DNA from: Asticcacaulis sp. SL142
GTDB taxonomy: Bacteria; Pseudomonadota; Alphaproteobacteria; Caulobacterales; Caulobacteraceae
Length of the DNA: 64,000 nt
Direction: 5' to 3'
Assembly (NCBI RefSeq): GCF_026625745.1
Contig: NZ_CP113061.1
Span: 806,001 to 870,000, forward strand
The position numbers were made by a program, and so were the translations under genes. Of the stretch, positions 47,961-56,749 are shown piece after piece. The first letter of the stretch is position 1. Each line of letters begins with the position of its first letter. Below the pieces are notes generated by a model. That model was not told the DNA's origin, made no database searches, and saw nothing but the letters and a program-made list of their open reading frames with translations.

Positions 47961-48020
47961 ATGCCCCTCCGTCTGCGGCTCAAATCGCCGCAGCCACCTC
48001 CCCCGCTACGCAAGGGAGGA
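47961..48020 (-). repeat. Interspersed palindromic repeat, copy B
   Basis: An inverted copy of the element at 46341-46410: GCCCCTCCGTCTGCGGCT, inner GCGGC/GCCGC stem, CACCTCCCCCGCTACGC and AAGGGAGGA. Arms are conserved, the middle stem varies with compensation. It lies just upstream of serS. Confidence 0.7.
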
Positions 48021-48063
48021 TAAGGAAAGCGCTTCCTTTAAAGTAAGTCGCACGCAAAGAGAA

Positions 48064-48105
48064 CTCCCCCTGAGGCAGGGGGAGCTGAATTTTGCAAAAA
48101 TTCAG
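48064..48105 (-). terminator. Double hairpin after tatC, probable terminator
   Basis: CTCCCCCTG-AGG-CAGGGGGAG (48064-48084) sits beside CTGAATTTT-GCA-AAAATTCAG (48085-48105). On the minus strand the first hairpin is followed by TTCTCTTT, after the tatC stop at 48117. It probably ends the tat transcript. The form also resembles intergenic repeats of alphaproteobacteria. Confidence 0.55.
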
Positions 48106-48116
48106 AGTGGGTTACC

Positions 48117-49016
48117 TTATCCCTCGTCCTTGCGGCGCAACTCAATCGCCCGCACGCACCAGATCGAGATTTCGTAAAGCAGCACAATCGGCACGGCCAG
48201 CATAAGCTGCGAAATCGGATCGGGCGGGGTCACGACCGCGGCCACCACCACAATGCCCATGATCGCATAACGCCTGCCGGCCCGCAGCATTTCCGCCGTA
48301 ACCATCCCCGACAGGCCCAACAGCGTCAGCACCACCGGCAACTGGAAACACAGCCCAAACGCCAGCATCAGGGTGGTCACCAGCGACAGATAGTCCGACA
48401 CCTTGGGGACAAGTTGCACTGAAACCCCGCCGTCGCCAATGATTTGCTGACTTAAAGAGAACCACAACACCATCGGCAGGATGATGTAATATACCAGCGC
48501 CATACCCAGAATGAACAGAGCCGGTGCCGCAATCAGGAACGGCAAAAACGCCGCCCGCTCACGCTTATAAAGCCCAGGCGCCACAAAGCGGTAAACCTGA
48601 TAGGCCAGAATCGGGAAACTGAGGATAATCGCGCCAAATCCGGCCATCTTCATCTTGGTGAAGAAAAACTCCAGCGGGGCGGTGAAGATCAGCCCCAACT
48701 TGCTGGCGCCGAGTGGCATGTCTTTGAGGCCCAGCAGCACGCCCACCAGATCGAACATCCCCGCCGGATGGCCGCCGGATTCCTTTTCCGCCGCCAGTAG
48801 TCGCCCCGCCATTTCAAACGGATGCAGCAGGAACATATAGATCGGGGTCGCCAGCGCAAAACAGACGATGAACGCCGCCGCAAACGCCACCACCATCCAG
48901 ATCAGACGGGTGCGCAATTCGACCAGATGCTCCATCAGCGGCGCGCGCGACGCCTCCATTTCGACCTCATCCGGGTCAGTGTCCTGAACGACCAATTGGC
49001 TATCGGAATTACTCAC
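48117..49016 (-). CDS. tatC: Sec-independent protein translocase TatC
   Basis: Recognises twin-arginine signal peptides and forms the Tat receptor with TatB. 299 residues with six helices. The family signatures are APLMEHLVELRTRLIWMVVA and LSFPILAYQVYRFVAPGLYK, with the conserved Glu in MEHLVELR. The start overlaps tatB by 8 bases. Confidence 0.96.
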   Translation of the reverse strand: MSNSDSQLVVQDTDPDEVEMEASRAPLMEHLVELRTRLIWMVVAFAAAFIVCFALATPIYMFLLHPFEMAGRLLAAEKESGGHPAGMFDLVGVLLGLKDMPLGASKLGLIFTAPLEFFFTKMKMAGFGAIILSFPILAYQVYRFVAPGLYKRERAAFLPFLIAAPALFILGMALVYYIILPMVLWFSLSQQIIGDGGVSVQLVPKVSDYLSLVTTLMLAFGLCFQLPVVLTLLGLSGMVTAEMLRAGRRYAIMGIVVVAAVVTPPDPISQLMLAVPIVLLYEISIWCVRAIELRRKDEG

Positions 49017-49533
49017 TCGTCACCTTTTGGGTCACCTTTTTGGCGCGGGGCTTTCTGGGTTTAGGCGCGGCATCGGCGGCCACAGGTTCAACCGCCTTTT
49101 TGGCACGGCGCGGCTTAGGCGCCGGGTTTTCACGTACGTTCGCCGTGGTCAGGGTTTCAAGATGGTCAGCATCAGCCGCATCGGGCGACGGGACATCCGC
49201 GCCATAGGCTTCGCTGCTAAGGGCGCGCGACGGGCTATGGATGGTGTTGTCGATATCCGCCTGCACCGACTTCATCTCAGAATCGATGTCATCGATAATC
49301 GGCGACAGGGATTTTCCCGACCGCAGGGCTTCGACCTCTTTGCGCAGGTCATCTAACTCTGATTGACGCGCCATGTCCTCAAAACTGGTGCGAAATTCAT
49401 CCGCCATAGCGCGCATCTTGCCCACAAACCGGCCAAGCTGACGCAACATTTTGGGGAGGTCTTTCGGCCCGACAACGATCAGGGCCACGACGGCAATGAC
49501 TATGAGCTCGGAAGCCCCAATACCGGGCAACAT
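49009..49533 (-). CDS. tatB: Sec-independent protein translocase TatB
   Basis: 174 residues: the N-terminal hydrophobic helix LPGIGASELIVIAVVALIVV, the hinge GPKDLPKMLRQLGRFVG, an amphipathic helix and a long acidic to basic tail with Lys-Ala repeats (KPRRAKKAVEP and KPRKPRAKKVTQK). Glu in the helix marks TatB rather than TatA. Lies between tatA and tatC. Confidence 0.92.
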   Translation of the reverse strand: MLPGIGASELIVIAVVALIVVGPKDLPKMLRQLGRFVGKMRAMADEFRTSFEDMARQSELDDLRKEVEALRSGKSLSPIIDDIDSEMKSVQADIDNTIHSPSRALSSEAYGADVPSPDAADADHLETLTTANVRENPAPKPRRAKKAVEPVAADAAPKPRKPRAKKVTQKVTSE

Positions 49534-49560
49534 TAATTCAGGCCCTCATCATACAGGCAT

Positions 49561-49604
49561 AAAAACACACAATCAGGCCGCCCGCACCTTGAGCGGGGGC
49601 CTGA
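49561..49604 (-). terminator. Intrinsic terminator between tatA and tatB
   Basis: TCAGGCC-CCCGC and GCGGG-GGCCTGA form a 12-bp stem with one bulged G and a 7-base loop (49573-49604). On the minus strand it is followed by TTGTGTGTTTTT. Partial termination here would make TatA more abundant than TatB and TatC, as the pathway requires. Confidence 0.75.
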
Positions 49605-49625
49605 CGGCAATACATAAACCAAGGC

Positions 49626-49829
49626 TTAGGCAGCCTTGTTTTCGTCTTTCTTTTCGGACGCGGCGACCGTGGTGTCCTTTGAGTCCGGCTCATCTTTCAG
49701 GCCGTCCTTGAACGCCTTGATGCCCTTGGCAGCGTCACCCATGATGCCCGACAGCTTACCCTTGCCGCCGAACAGGATCAGCGCCACAACCGCAACAATG
49801 GCAATGTGCCAGATGCTGAACGATCCCAT
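49626..49829 (-). CDS. tatA: Sec-independent protein translocase TatA
   Basis: 67 residues. The N-terminal helix [20 protein letters not shown] and the [20 protein letters not shown] amphipathic segment are typical, and the acidic/basic tail follows. It polymerises into the protein-conducting pore. First of tatABC, with a terminator after it. Confidence 0.95.
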   Translation of the reverse strand: MGSFSIWHIAIVAVVALILFGGKGKLSGIMGDAAKGIKAFKDGLKDEPDSKDTTVAASEKKDENKAA

Positions 49830-49960
49830 GTTACATCTCCTTCACACGATCCGGAAAATTTTCGGATCAGACTTTACCCCATATAGTCAGTCTTTATCCT
49901 AACATCAAAGCGGAAATTGGGCCATCATCCCTTTTCAATAGATTGGCCATTTCCCCACTG

Positions 49961-50614
49961 TCAGGGTTTATCCTCTTCAAACTCAAAAAAGTCCTGATGG
50001 AACTCCGGTTGCTCCAGTTCCTCGATCGTCAGAGGATCTTCGACCGCTTTTGTGCCAGACGGATCGGGCACGAAAAAGTCTGAGGGCACATTAAGATCCA
50101 GCAGACCCGCCGCCCGCATTTCCGACGCTCCGGGCAGATCGGCCAGGCTCGGTAGCGAAAACTGTTCAAGGAACGCCTCGGTTGTGCCATAGGTCACCGG
50201 CCGTCCGGGTGAACGTCTGCGCCCACGAAGCTTGATAAGATTAAGCTCATGCAGCACATCCAGCGTCCCGCGCGACAGGCCAACGCCGCGCACAGTCTCA
50301 ATCTCCGCCCGCGTCACCGGCTGATGGTAGGCGATAATGGCCAGCGTTTCCAGCGCCGCTTTTGATAGTTTGCGCGGCTCCTCGCGCTCCTCAATCATCA
50401 GGTAGGACAGGTCGATCGCCGTGCGGAACTGCCACTTATCCGCGACGATATCGAGCACGACCCCGCGCCCGGCATAGTGCGCTTTGAGGGCGGCCAGAGC
50501 CTTACCCACCTCCGCCCCTTCGGGCAAACGACGCGCCAGATCGGCAGCGGATAATGGCCCCGCCGCCGCAAACAACAGCGCTTCGACGGCGCGCTCTGTT
50601 TCCTCATGTATCAT
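49961..50614 (-). CDS. scpB: Segregation and condensation protein B
   Basis: Binds ScpA and the SMC ATPase to form bacterial condensin. 217 residues from MIHEETERAVEALLF; two winged-helix domains with LSKAALETLAIIAYHQPVTR, ETVRGVGLSRGTLDVL and GRPVTYGTTEAFLEQFSL. The acidic tail is longer than usual. Its start overlaps the end of scpA by 11 bases. The frame opens at 50671, but that is inside scpA. Confidence 0.94.
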   Translation of the reverse strand: MIHEETERAVEALLFAAAGPLSAADLARRLPEGAEVGKALAALKAHYAGRGVVLDIVADKWQFRTAIDLSYLMIEEREEPRKLSKAALETLAIIAYHQPVTRAEIETVRGVGLSRGTLDVLHELNLIKLRGRRRSPGRPVTYGTTEAFLEQFSLPSLADLPGASEMRAAGLLDLNVPSDFFVPDPSGTKAVEDPLTIEELEQPEFHQDFFEFEEDKP

Positions 50615-51485
50615 GGGCGACCTCCTCCGAAGCTTGTCGTACACGCAGATAAAGCGGCTCAAAAACACCAAGCTGTTGCAGTGACAAGGCCCCCTCCTTG
50701 GTCAGTTCGAGCGAGGCCGCAAGCGTTGAGGCCAGATAGGAAGGCCGTTTCGGTCCGTGTTCTCCGACCGGCACAGGGGCTACGCTATCCAGCGTTGTCC
50801 ACTGGGTCAGTTCCGGCAAAATATCACGCAGATGATCCCGCGCTTCCTCCAGTTGGTAGGCTTCGGTGCGTCGGGTCGGATCGTAATGCCGATCGATTTC
50901 CTTGCGGCGTTGCGTCACATAGGCCGTCATCAGATCAAAGATCGACGCCTCGATACGTGACGACGGCACAATCACCAGCGCCTGCGGATCACCGCGGGCA
51001 AAGACATCACGCTTCAACTGAGGGCGTCCCTGAATGGCCTCAACGGCCTTTCTGATGGCATTCAGTTTTTGCAGGCGAAACGCCAGCGCGGCCGCCAGTT
51101 CTTCGGGCGGCGGCTCATCGGTGGCTTTGCGCTCAGTCTTGGGCAGCAGCAACCGCGATTTGAGGTAGGCCAGCCAGGACGCCATCACCAGATAATCCGC
51201 CGCCAGCGAAAACCGAAGACGCCGCGCCTCCTGAATAAATTTCAGATATTGCTCAGCAAGCGTTGTGATCGAGATTTTAAGCAGATCGACCTTTTGTTGG
51301 CGCGCCAGTTCCAGCAGGACATGCAGCGGGCCTTCGTAACCCTCAAGATCGAGCACCAGTGCGTCATCGGCTTCGATATCTGGCGCATTGTCAGCCCGAC
51401 CATTGTCGAAATCCAGACGATGCTGAAAAACCTCATTTTCCAGAGTCTGAGCCAGTATATCGTCTTTTGAAAGTTTGGGGGCCAC
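50604..51485 (-). CDS. scpA: Segregation and condensation protein A (kleisin)
   Basis: 293 residues. The kleisin N-terminus LVLDLEGYEGPLHVLLELAR with QQKVDLLKISITTLAEQYL is clear, followed by the SLAADYLVMASWLAYLKSRL helix and a C-terminal winged-helix segment. It bridges SMC heads with ScpB. It follows nagZ by 6 bases and overlaps scpB. Confidence 0.95.
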   Translation of the reverse strand: MAPKLSKDDILAQTLENEVFQHRLDFDNGRADNAPDIEADDALVLDLEGYEGPLHVLLELARQQKVDLLKISITTLAEQYLKFIQEARRLRFSLAADYLVMASWLAYLKSRLLLPKTERKATDEPPPEELAAALAFRLQKLNAIRKAVEAIQGRPQLKRDVFARGDPQALVIVPSSRIEASIFDLMTAYVTQRRKEIDRHYDPTRRTEAYQLEEARDHLRDILPELTQWTTLDSVAPVPVGEHGPKRPSYLASTLAASLELTKEGALSLQQLGVFEPLYLRVRQASEEVAHDT

Positions 51486-51491
51486 CTTTGC

Positions 51492-52583
51492 CTACACGCC
51501 GCCCAGTTCGCGCATGGCCGCAAGCGACGTGTCCGCGAAGGCTTCGGTCGGATCGGTACGCCGTGGGGACGACTTATCGATACGCGACAAAGCTTGTTGA
51601 AGACGCAGACGCGCTTCATCAATATTGACAGGCTCAATCCGTTTATTCAGACGCGCCCACGCGGCCTCAAACCGCTTTTGCGCCGTCCCGCGTAACCGGG
51701 GGCTATGGGCGACCACGGCCTCCATCTCCTCCATCTTGCCATTACAATGCAGCATGACATCACAGCCAGCGGCGCGGGCAGCCTTGACGCGATCCGCCAT
51801 TGACCCGCTCAGCGCATTCATCGACAGGTCATCGGTCAGAAGCAGGCCATCAAAACCGATTTTTTGGCGGATCAGACGAACCATTTTGCGTGATGTCGTC
51901 GCCGGATGTTTGCGTTCATAGGCATCATAGACAATATGCGCCGTCATCCCCAGCGGCATATCGGCGTTCACCTCAAAAGGCAGGAAATCTATGGCTTCCA
52001 ATTCCGGTCGCGTCGCCGTCACTACCGGCAGAGCATGATGACTGTCGGCCACGGCACGGCCATGTCCGGGCATGTGCTTGATCACTGGCAAGACCCCGCC
52101 CGCCAGCAACCCTTCGCAGGACGCACGGCCCATAACGGCGACCGTCTCGGCGTCAAATCCATAGGCCCGATCGCCCACTATATCATGCCCGCCCGGTAAA
52201 GGTACATCCAGCACCGGCGCACAATCAACATTGATACCAAGTTCATAAAGATCAGCTGCCATAAGCCTTGCGCTCAGACGGACCAACTCACGCTGTTCAT
52301 AAATATCGTTGCTGACGCGGGCGAATGTGCCCACGGCCGGATAGAGCGGCCAATGCGGCGGTTTCAGCCGCTGAACCCGCCCGCCTTCCTGATCGATCAG
52401 CATCAGCACATCAGCATGCCCTGCGCTGGATTTAAGGTCAGCGATCAGTCGTTTGACCTGTTGCGGATTGTCAATATTGCGGCCGAACAGGATAAAGCCC
52501 AGCGGACGCTCCCGCCGGAAAAACTCAGCTTCCCGATGCGTCAGTTCAAGGCCGGAACAACCCAGTATGCAAGCTTTGACCAC
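51492..52583 (-). CDS. nagZ: Beta-N-acetylhexosaminidase NagZ
   Basis: Cytosolic GH3 enzyme that removes GlcNAc from anhydro-muropeptides in murein recycling. 363 residues. LIDQEGGRVQRLKPPHWPLY, INVDCAPVLDVP and the catalytic loop VIKHMPGHGRAVADSHH are all there; the nucleophile Asp lies in LLTDDLSMNAL. It sits upstream of scpA in the usual alphaproteobacterial order. Confidence 0.94.
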   Translation of the reverse strand: MVKACILGCSGLELTHREAEFFRRERPLGFILFGRNIDNPQQVKRLIADLKSSAGHADVLMLIDQEGGRVQRLKPPHWPLYPAVGTFARVSNDIYEQRELVRLSARLMAADLYELGINVDCAPVLDVPLPGGHDIVGDRAYGFDAETVAVMGRASCEGLLAGGVLPVIKHMPGHGRAVADSHHALPVVTATRPELEAIDFLPFEVNADMPLGMTAHIVYDAYERKHPATTSRKMVRLIRQKIGFDGLLLTDDLSMNALSGSMADRVKAARAAGCDVMLHCNGKMEEMEAVVAHSPRLRGTAQKRFEAAWARLNKRIEPVNIDEARLRLQQALSRIDKSSPRRTDPTEAFADTSLAAMRELGGV

Positions 52584-52592
52584 AGTACAGCC

Positions 52593-53342
52593 TTACTTTA
52601 CGAAGCAGGACTTACCTGCCGATTTCAGCGCGTCGCAAAATGCCTTAGCCTTGTCTTTGGTCGGAAAGCCCGTGAACGACGTCCGATACAGCGTAGCGCC
52701 GTCACGCTCGACCTTTTCAACGGCTTTCGAGGTACCCGACACAAACATGCCGTAGCTGGAAGCCAGCGCCGCATATTGCTTATCGGCGATATCGCGTGAG
52801 GTGAAGGCGCCAATCTGAACCGCGGCCCCGGCACCAGCCACCACGGGTTTCGGTGTCTCAATCCGGGCGACGGGTGCCACGACTTCAGCCGGGACAGCCG
52901 GCGTAGCGGCAGGTGCCGCTGGCGTATCCATCGTATTGCTGGGGATGGGCCCGGTGCGGATTTGCGCCGGCGGTGGTGCCTCAGATACAGTTGCCGACGC
53001 CTCGGCGCGCGCCATCGGCTCTTCGGTGCCCGGCGCAAACTTTGGCTCAGCATCGGGGGCTACCGGATCAAGCAGATCCTCATCCGTCAGCGGACGGGCA
53101 TCTTCGATGCGGTTATCTTTGTAATTCGAAAGGGACTCGCCAATCTCAGCCATGTCTTTGCGGCTATTGAGGCCGGAATTATAGAACATGACCACCGCCA
53201 GCAGCAGCACCACCAGCACAATACCGCTGGCGATCAGGGTGATCGGAGTCTGCGGACGTCCGCCGCTCCCGCCCTGACGCGCTTCATAGCTCAAATTGTC
53301 TTCTGTGGGCGGCGTGTAAGTGCCGCGATCCTTATCAACCAT
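52593..53342 (-). CDS. SPOR-domain membrane protein
   Basis: 249 residues from MVDKDRGTYTPPTEDN. An N-terminal cytosolic part, one transmembrane helix (ITLIASGIVLVVLLLAVVMF), a Pro/Ala-rich periplasmic linker and a C-terminal SPOR domain (AAVQIGAFTSRDIADKQYAA and TGFPTKDKAKAFCDALKSAG). SPOR domains bind denuded glycan at the septum, so it is likely a division-associated protein. It lies between dgt and nagZ. The frame extends to 53411 without a better start. Confidence 0.85.
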   Translation of the reverse strand: MVDKDRGTYTPPTEDNLSYEARQGGSGGRPQTPITLIASGIVLVVLLLAVVMFYNSGLNSRKDMAEIGESLSNYKDNRIEDARPLTDEDLLDPVAPDAEPKFAPGTEEPMARAEASATVSEAPPPAQIRTGPIPSNTMDTPAAPAATPAVPAEVVAPVARIETPKPVVAGAGAAVQIGAFTSRDIADKQYAALASSYGMFVSGTSKAVEKVERDGATLYRTSFTGFPTKDKAKAFCDALKSAGKSCFVK

Positions 53343-53449
53343 AAACGTCAGATCCTGTGGTGCATCCCAGGGGAGCGATATTTGGGGCCATATCAAGCCG
53401 ATCAGCGCCATGCAATGATTCGGCTATGACCTGGCATAGTTCCGGCCTT

Positions 53450-53467
53450 TCCCGCCAGCGCGGGAAT
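53450..53467. repeat. Small hairpin in dgt downstream spacer
   Basis: TTCCCGC and GCGGGAA form a perfect 7-bp stem around CAGC. There is no T tract. The gap of about 245 bases between dgt and the SPOR gene shows no gene. Confidence 0.4.
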
Positions 53468-53588
53468 CATCCTAAACTGAGACCTCATTTTGGCATCTCT
53501 ATGGCGAAAATCCAGTGCTGATTCGCCGCACGGGCATGTTTTGTTCCGCCCTGTGGCCTAAAACAACCCTATGCTATTCATGCGAGCC

Positions 53589-54758
53589 TCATGTAAACGA
53601 GAACAGCTTGCGATGCTCTTCGATGGCAAACGAATCCGTCATGCCCGCAATATAGTCGCAAATGACCCGTGCCCGCCCCGCCTCGGTATCCTTTGAGCAC
53701 ACCAACTGATACCACTCATCCGGCAACACATCCTGCTCCTCCATATAGAGGTAGAACATCTGATTGAGGATGCGCTTGGCGTGTGAGCGCGTGCGGTTAA
53801 GGTGATGGTGCTTATACATACGCGCATACAAAAACGCCCTAAGCCGCGCCAAGCCTTCCATGATGGTCCCGGAAAACGCCACCATCTGACGCGTGGCCTT
53901 GCGCACATCTTCTGCCGTTTCGATACCGTCAGCCTCTAACCGGCGCTGTGTTTCTTCGGTAACGTCGCGGATCATGGCCCCGATCATGCGCCTAACCCCT
54001 TCCAGACGCAGCATCCGGTCGTCGATATCCGGCCAGTCTTTTTCAGTCGATGCCAGGGCCGGGCCGATCAGAGGAATATCGCGCAGGTCATCAATAGTGA
54101 ACAACCCGGCCTTAAGGCCATCATCAACATCGTGATTATTGTAGGCGATATCATCGGCAATAGCGGCGATTTGGGCTTCAATCGACGCATAAGTATCCAT
54201 GCGTAAGTCATAGATATCATTGAAATCCTTGACGGCCTTCCAGCTTGGGCGCGACAGCAGATGCACCGACGGGCCGTTATGCTTTATGATCCCCTCCAGG
54301 GTTTCCCAGGTCAGGTTCAGGCCCTCAAACGCCGGATAGCGATGCTCCAGCTTTGTAACCACACGGAAGGTCTGCACATTGTGATCAAAACCGCCCCACG
54401 GCTCCATACACTTATGCAGTTCATCCTCACCGGCATGGCCAAACGGCGGATGACCCAGATCATGGGCCAGAGCCACGGTTTCCGCCAGATCCTGCTCGAC
54501 ATTCAGCGACAAGGCCAGTGAGCGGGCAATCTGCGCCACCTCCAGCGAATGGGTCAGACGCGTGCGGAAGTAATCGCCCTCATTCGCCACAAAAACCTGC
54601 GTCTTGCCCTTCAGACGGCGAAAGGCCGTGCAGTGAATGATGCGGTCCCGGTCGCGCGCAAAGGGCGTGCGGGTGGAGCTTTCGTCCTCGGTATAAAGAC
54701 GGCCAAGGCTTTTGGCGGAATTTTCAGCGTAGGGCGACAGAGGTGTGTATGGGGGCAC
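53589..54758 (-). CDS. dgt: Deoxyguanosinetriphosphate triphosphohydrolase-like protein
   Basis: HD-family dNTPase of 389 residues that cleaves dNTPs to nucleoside and triphosphate. [20 protein letters not shown] is the family start; the HD metal site is in [16 protein letters not shown] and [19 protein letters not shown], and [17 protein letters not shown] gives the last ligand. Divergent from erpA, as commonly seen in alphaproteobacteria. Confidence 0.94.
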   Translation of the reverse strand: MPPYTPLSPYAENSAKSLGRLYTEDESSTRTPFARDRDRIIHCTAFRRLKGKTQVFVANEGDYFRTRLTHSLEVAQIARSLALSLNVEQDLAETVALAHDLGHPPFGHAGEDELHKCMEPWGGFDHNVQTFRVVTKLEHRYPAFEGLNLTWETLEGIIKHNGPSVHLLSRPSWKAVKDFNDIYDLRMDTYASIEAQIAAIADDIAYNNHDVDDGLKAGLFTIDDLRDIPLIGPALASTEKDWPDIDDRMLRLEGVRRMIGAMIRDVTEETQRRLEADGIETAEDVRKATRQMVAFSGTIMEGLARLRAFLYARMYKHHHLNRTRSHAKRILNQMFYLYMEEQDVLPDEWYQLVCSKDTEAGRARVICDYIAGMTDSFAIEEHRKLFSFT

Positions 54759-54901
54759 GTCGGGCTTTATCCATATATTTCAAACAGGTTCATCGCCTAT
54801 ATTAGCCTAAACCTCAAACGAATGGCTAATTTCCGAAAAACTTTACCTAAAAAATTTAATCGACGGCTGAACTTTACGCCAAATCCGACTATATAGGGGC
54901 T

Positions 54902-55237
54902 ATGAGCACGTCTAATTCCATATCTTTGTCCGCCGCCGCCGCGCGCCATATCAACGCTTTATCTGCGCAGGCCGGTCACGAAATCCTGCTGAGGGTCGCC
55001 GTCGAAGGCGGTGGCTGCTCTGGGTTTCAGTACCAACTGGATCTGGTTGACGCGGCCGAAGATGGCGACAGCGTCATCGGCTATAACGGGGCCCGCGCAC
55101 TGGTTGATGATGTCTCTGCCCCCTTATTAAGCGGGTCAATCATTGACTATGTTGAGGAACTGGTCGGTTCCCAGTTCAAAATCCTCAACCCCAATGCCAA
55201 GTCATCCTGCGGGTGCGGCGTGTCCTTTTCGATATAA
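54902..55237 (+). CDS. erpA: Iron-sulfur cluster insertion protein ErpA
   Basis: An A-type carrier that hands Fe-S clusters to apoproteins. 111 residues. The three Cys are conserved in EGGGCSGFQYQ and SSCGCGVSFSI. AARHINALSAQAGHEILLRV precedes them. ATG after AGGGG. The next gene, xthA, starts 13 bases after the stop. Confidence 0.92.
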   Translation: MSTSNSISLSAAAARHINALSAQAGHEILLRVAVEGGGCSGFQYQLDLVDAAEDGDSVIGYNGARALVDDVSAPLLSGSIIDYVEELVGSQFKILNPNAKSSCGCGVSFSI

Positions 55238-55250
55238 AACAGATCATTTC

Positions 55251-56042
55251 ATGAAAATTTCGACCTGGAACGTCAACTCTGTCAATGCCCGGTTAGAGGT
55301 CATTCTCAACTGGTTCCGAGAGGAACGTCCCGATGTCTGTTCGCTTCAGGAACTGAAGTGCATCGACGAAAAGTTCCCCTATGAGGCCTTTGAAGCTCTG
55401 GGTTACAACATCGCCGTTCATGGCCAAAAGACCTATAACGGTGTGGCTATCCTGTCGAAATATCCGCTGTCCGACATCACCAAGGGCCTCAAAGGCGAAG
55501 ATGAAGACGAGCAGGCCCGGTATCTGGAGGCCGTCGTTGACGCCCCTCACCCGTTTCGCGTCACCTCCATCTACCTGCCCAACGGCAATCCGATTGGCAC
55601 GGAGAAGTACAGCTATAAACTGCGCTGGATCGAGCGGCTTATGGCCCGCGCCACGCAATTGCTGGCACTTGAAGAACGCACGATTTTATCCGGCGATTAC
55701 AACATCATACCGGAACCTGTTGATTGCTATAATCCGGCCGTTTGGATGGATGACGCCCTGTTTCAGACTGAGGTCAGAGCCGCGTTCCGGCGCTTTAAAA
55801 ACCTAGGGTACAGCGATGCGTTCGACCTTATGCCCCCCGCCGACAATCGTTACACCTTCTGGGATTATCAGGCCGGTGCCTGGCAAAAGAACGAAGGCAT
55901 CCGCATCGACCATCACCTTATGTCACCGCAGGCTGCGGATAAGCTATCGGCGTTCACCATCCACAAAGCCACGCGCGGATTTGCGACCGAAAACGCCAAA
56001 GCCTCCGACCATGTGCCGGTCAGCGTTGAGTTTAACCTCTGA
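55251..56042 (+). CDS. xthA: Exodeoxyribonuclease III
   Basis: Apurinic/apyrimidinic endonuclease and 3'-5' exonuclease of base excision repair. 263 residues. MKISTWNVNSVNARLEVIL, the metal Glu in CSLQELKCIDEKF, the GDYNIIPEPVD loop with Asp and Asn, RIDHHLMSP and the final SDHVPVSVEF form the complete active site. The frame opens in erpA, but the ATG at 55251 is the family start. Confidence 0.96.
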   Translation: MKISTWNVNSVNARLEVILNWFREERPDVCSLQELKCIDEKFPYEAFEALGYNIAVHGQKTYNGVAILSKYPLSDITKGLKGEDEDEQARYLEAVVDAPHPFRVTSIYLPNGNPIGTEKYSYKLRWIERLMARATQLLALEERTILSGDYNIIPEPVDCYNPAVWMDDALFQTEVRAAFRRFKNLGYSDAFDLMPPADNRYTFWDYQAGAWQKNEGIRIDHHLMSPQAADKLSAFTIHKATRGFATENAKASDHVPVSVEFNL

Positions 56043-56079
56043 TTGAGCTTAAACTCAGGCTGAAAGGCTGATTCCTGAT

Positions 56080-56664
56080 ATGGATGAAACTCTGCGGGTA
56101 CTGTTATGGTTTTTGCTGGCCGGGATTGGCTTGCTTATCGTGTCATCCGTGGTTTTATGGTGGTTTGAATCCAGCCGCAGGTTAACCCGTGGCCTGTTAA
56201 GGGCCTTGGGCAAACCTGCCGATGCTATTGTCTATGATCTGGGCGGACAAAAAGCCGCCGGCCTTGATTTCAGCGCTGGCGACATGGCGGTACTGTGGGA
56301 CAGTGGCAAACAAGGTCTGGTGTTCACCTTTGATGAAATTGACGGCGCTGAATTGATCGTCGATGAAAAAATCGTTGCCCGCACGCAAAAAGGCGAAACC
56401 CGCCGGGTGATGGATGAAACCTACCCCAATGCCAGTCGGGTTATCTTGCGGCTGATGTTTGACGACATTGAGACGCCGGAATTTGAAGTCGAATTGTTTG
56501 GGCAGATGTCCCCAAATCCAGTCCACCCCAAGACGGCAGCCGATGCGGTGCGTCTGGGACGTAAGTGGTTGTCGCATGTCGATGCCGTCATCAAACGGCC
56601 CGCGACGGTGCGCGCTCGCCCCGCAGGCGAAGATCATGACGCAGACGACACGGCAGACGATTAA
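56080..56664 (+). CDS. Unknown membrane-anchored protein, paralogue 1
   Basis: 194 residues. One N-terminal helix (VLLWFLLAGIGLLIVSSVVL), then a cytosolic or periplasmic beta-rich domain. ELIVDEKIVARTQKGETRR, ASRVILRLMFDDIETPEFEV and GRKWLSHVDAVIKRP are shared with the next gene. I do not recognise a family. The C-terminus is acidic and short. Starts 37 bases after xthA. Confidence 0.65.
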   Translation: MDETLRVLLWFLLAGIGLLIVSSVVLWWFESSRRLTRGLLRALGKPADAIVYDLGGQKAAGLDFSAGDMAVLWDSGKQGLVFTFDEIDGAELIVDEKIVARTQKGETRRVMDETYPNASRVILRLMFDDIETPEFEVELFGQMSPNPVHPKTAADAVRLGRKWLSHVDAVIKRPATVRARPAGEDHDADDTADD

Positions 56665-56749
56665 ATATGACGCGGATTCAACAAAGTCTTTCACTGCCCC
56701 CTTACCGGCTGATATAATTCATGGTTAATATGCGCGGCAATTCTTTGGG

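Noticed and set aside
53343-53588. Possible small gene in the gap after dgt
   Set aside because: No start with a ribosome binding site and a sensible frame; only a small hairpin is seen.
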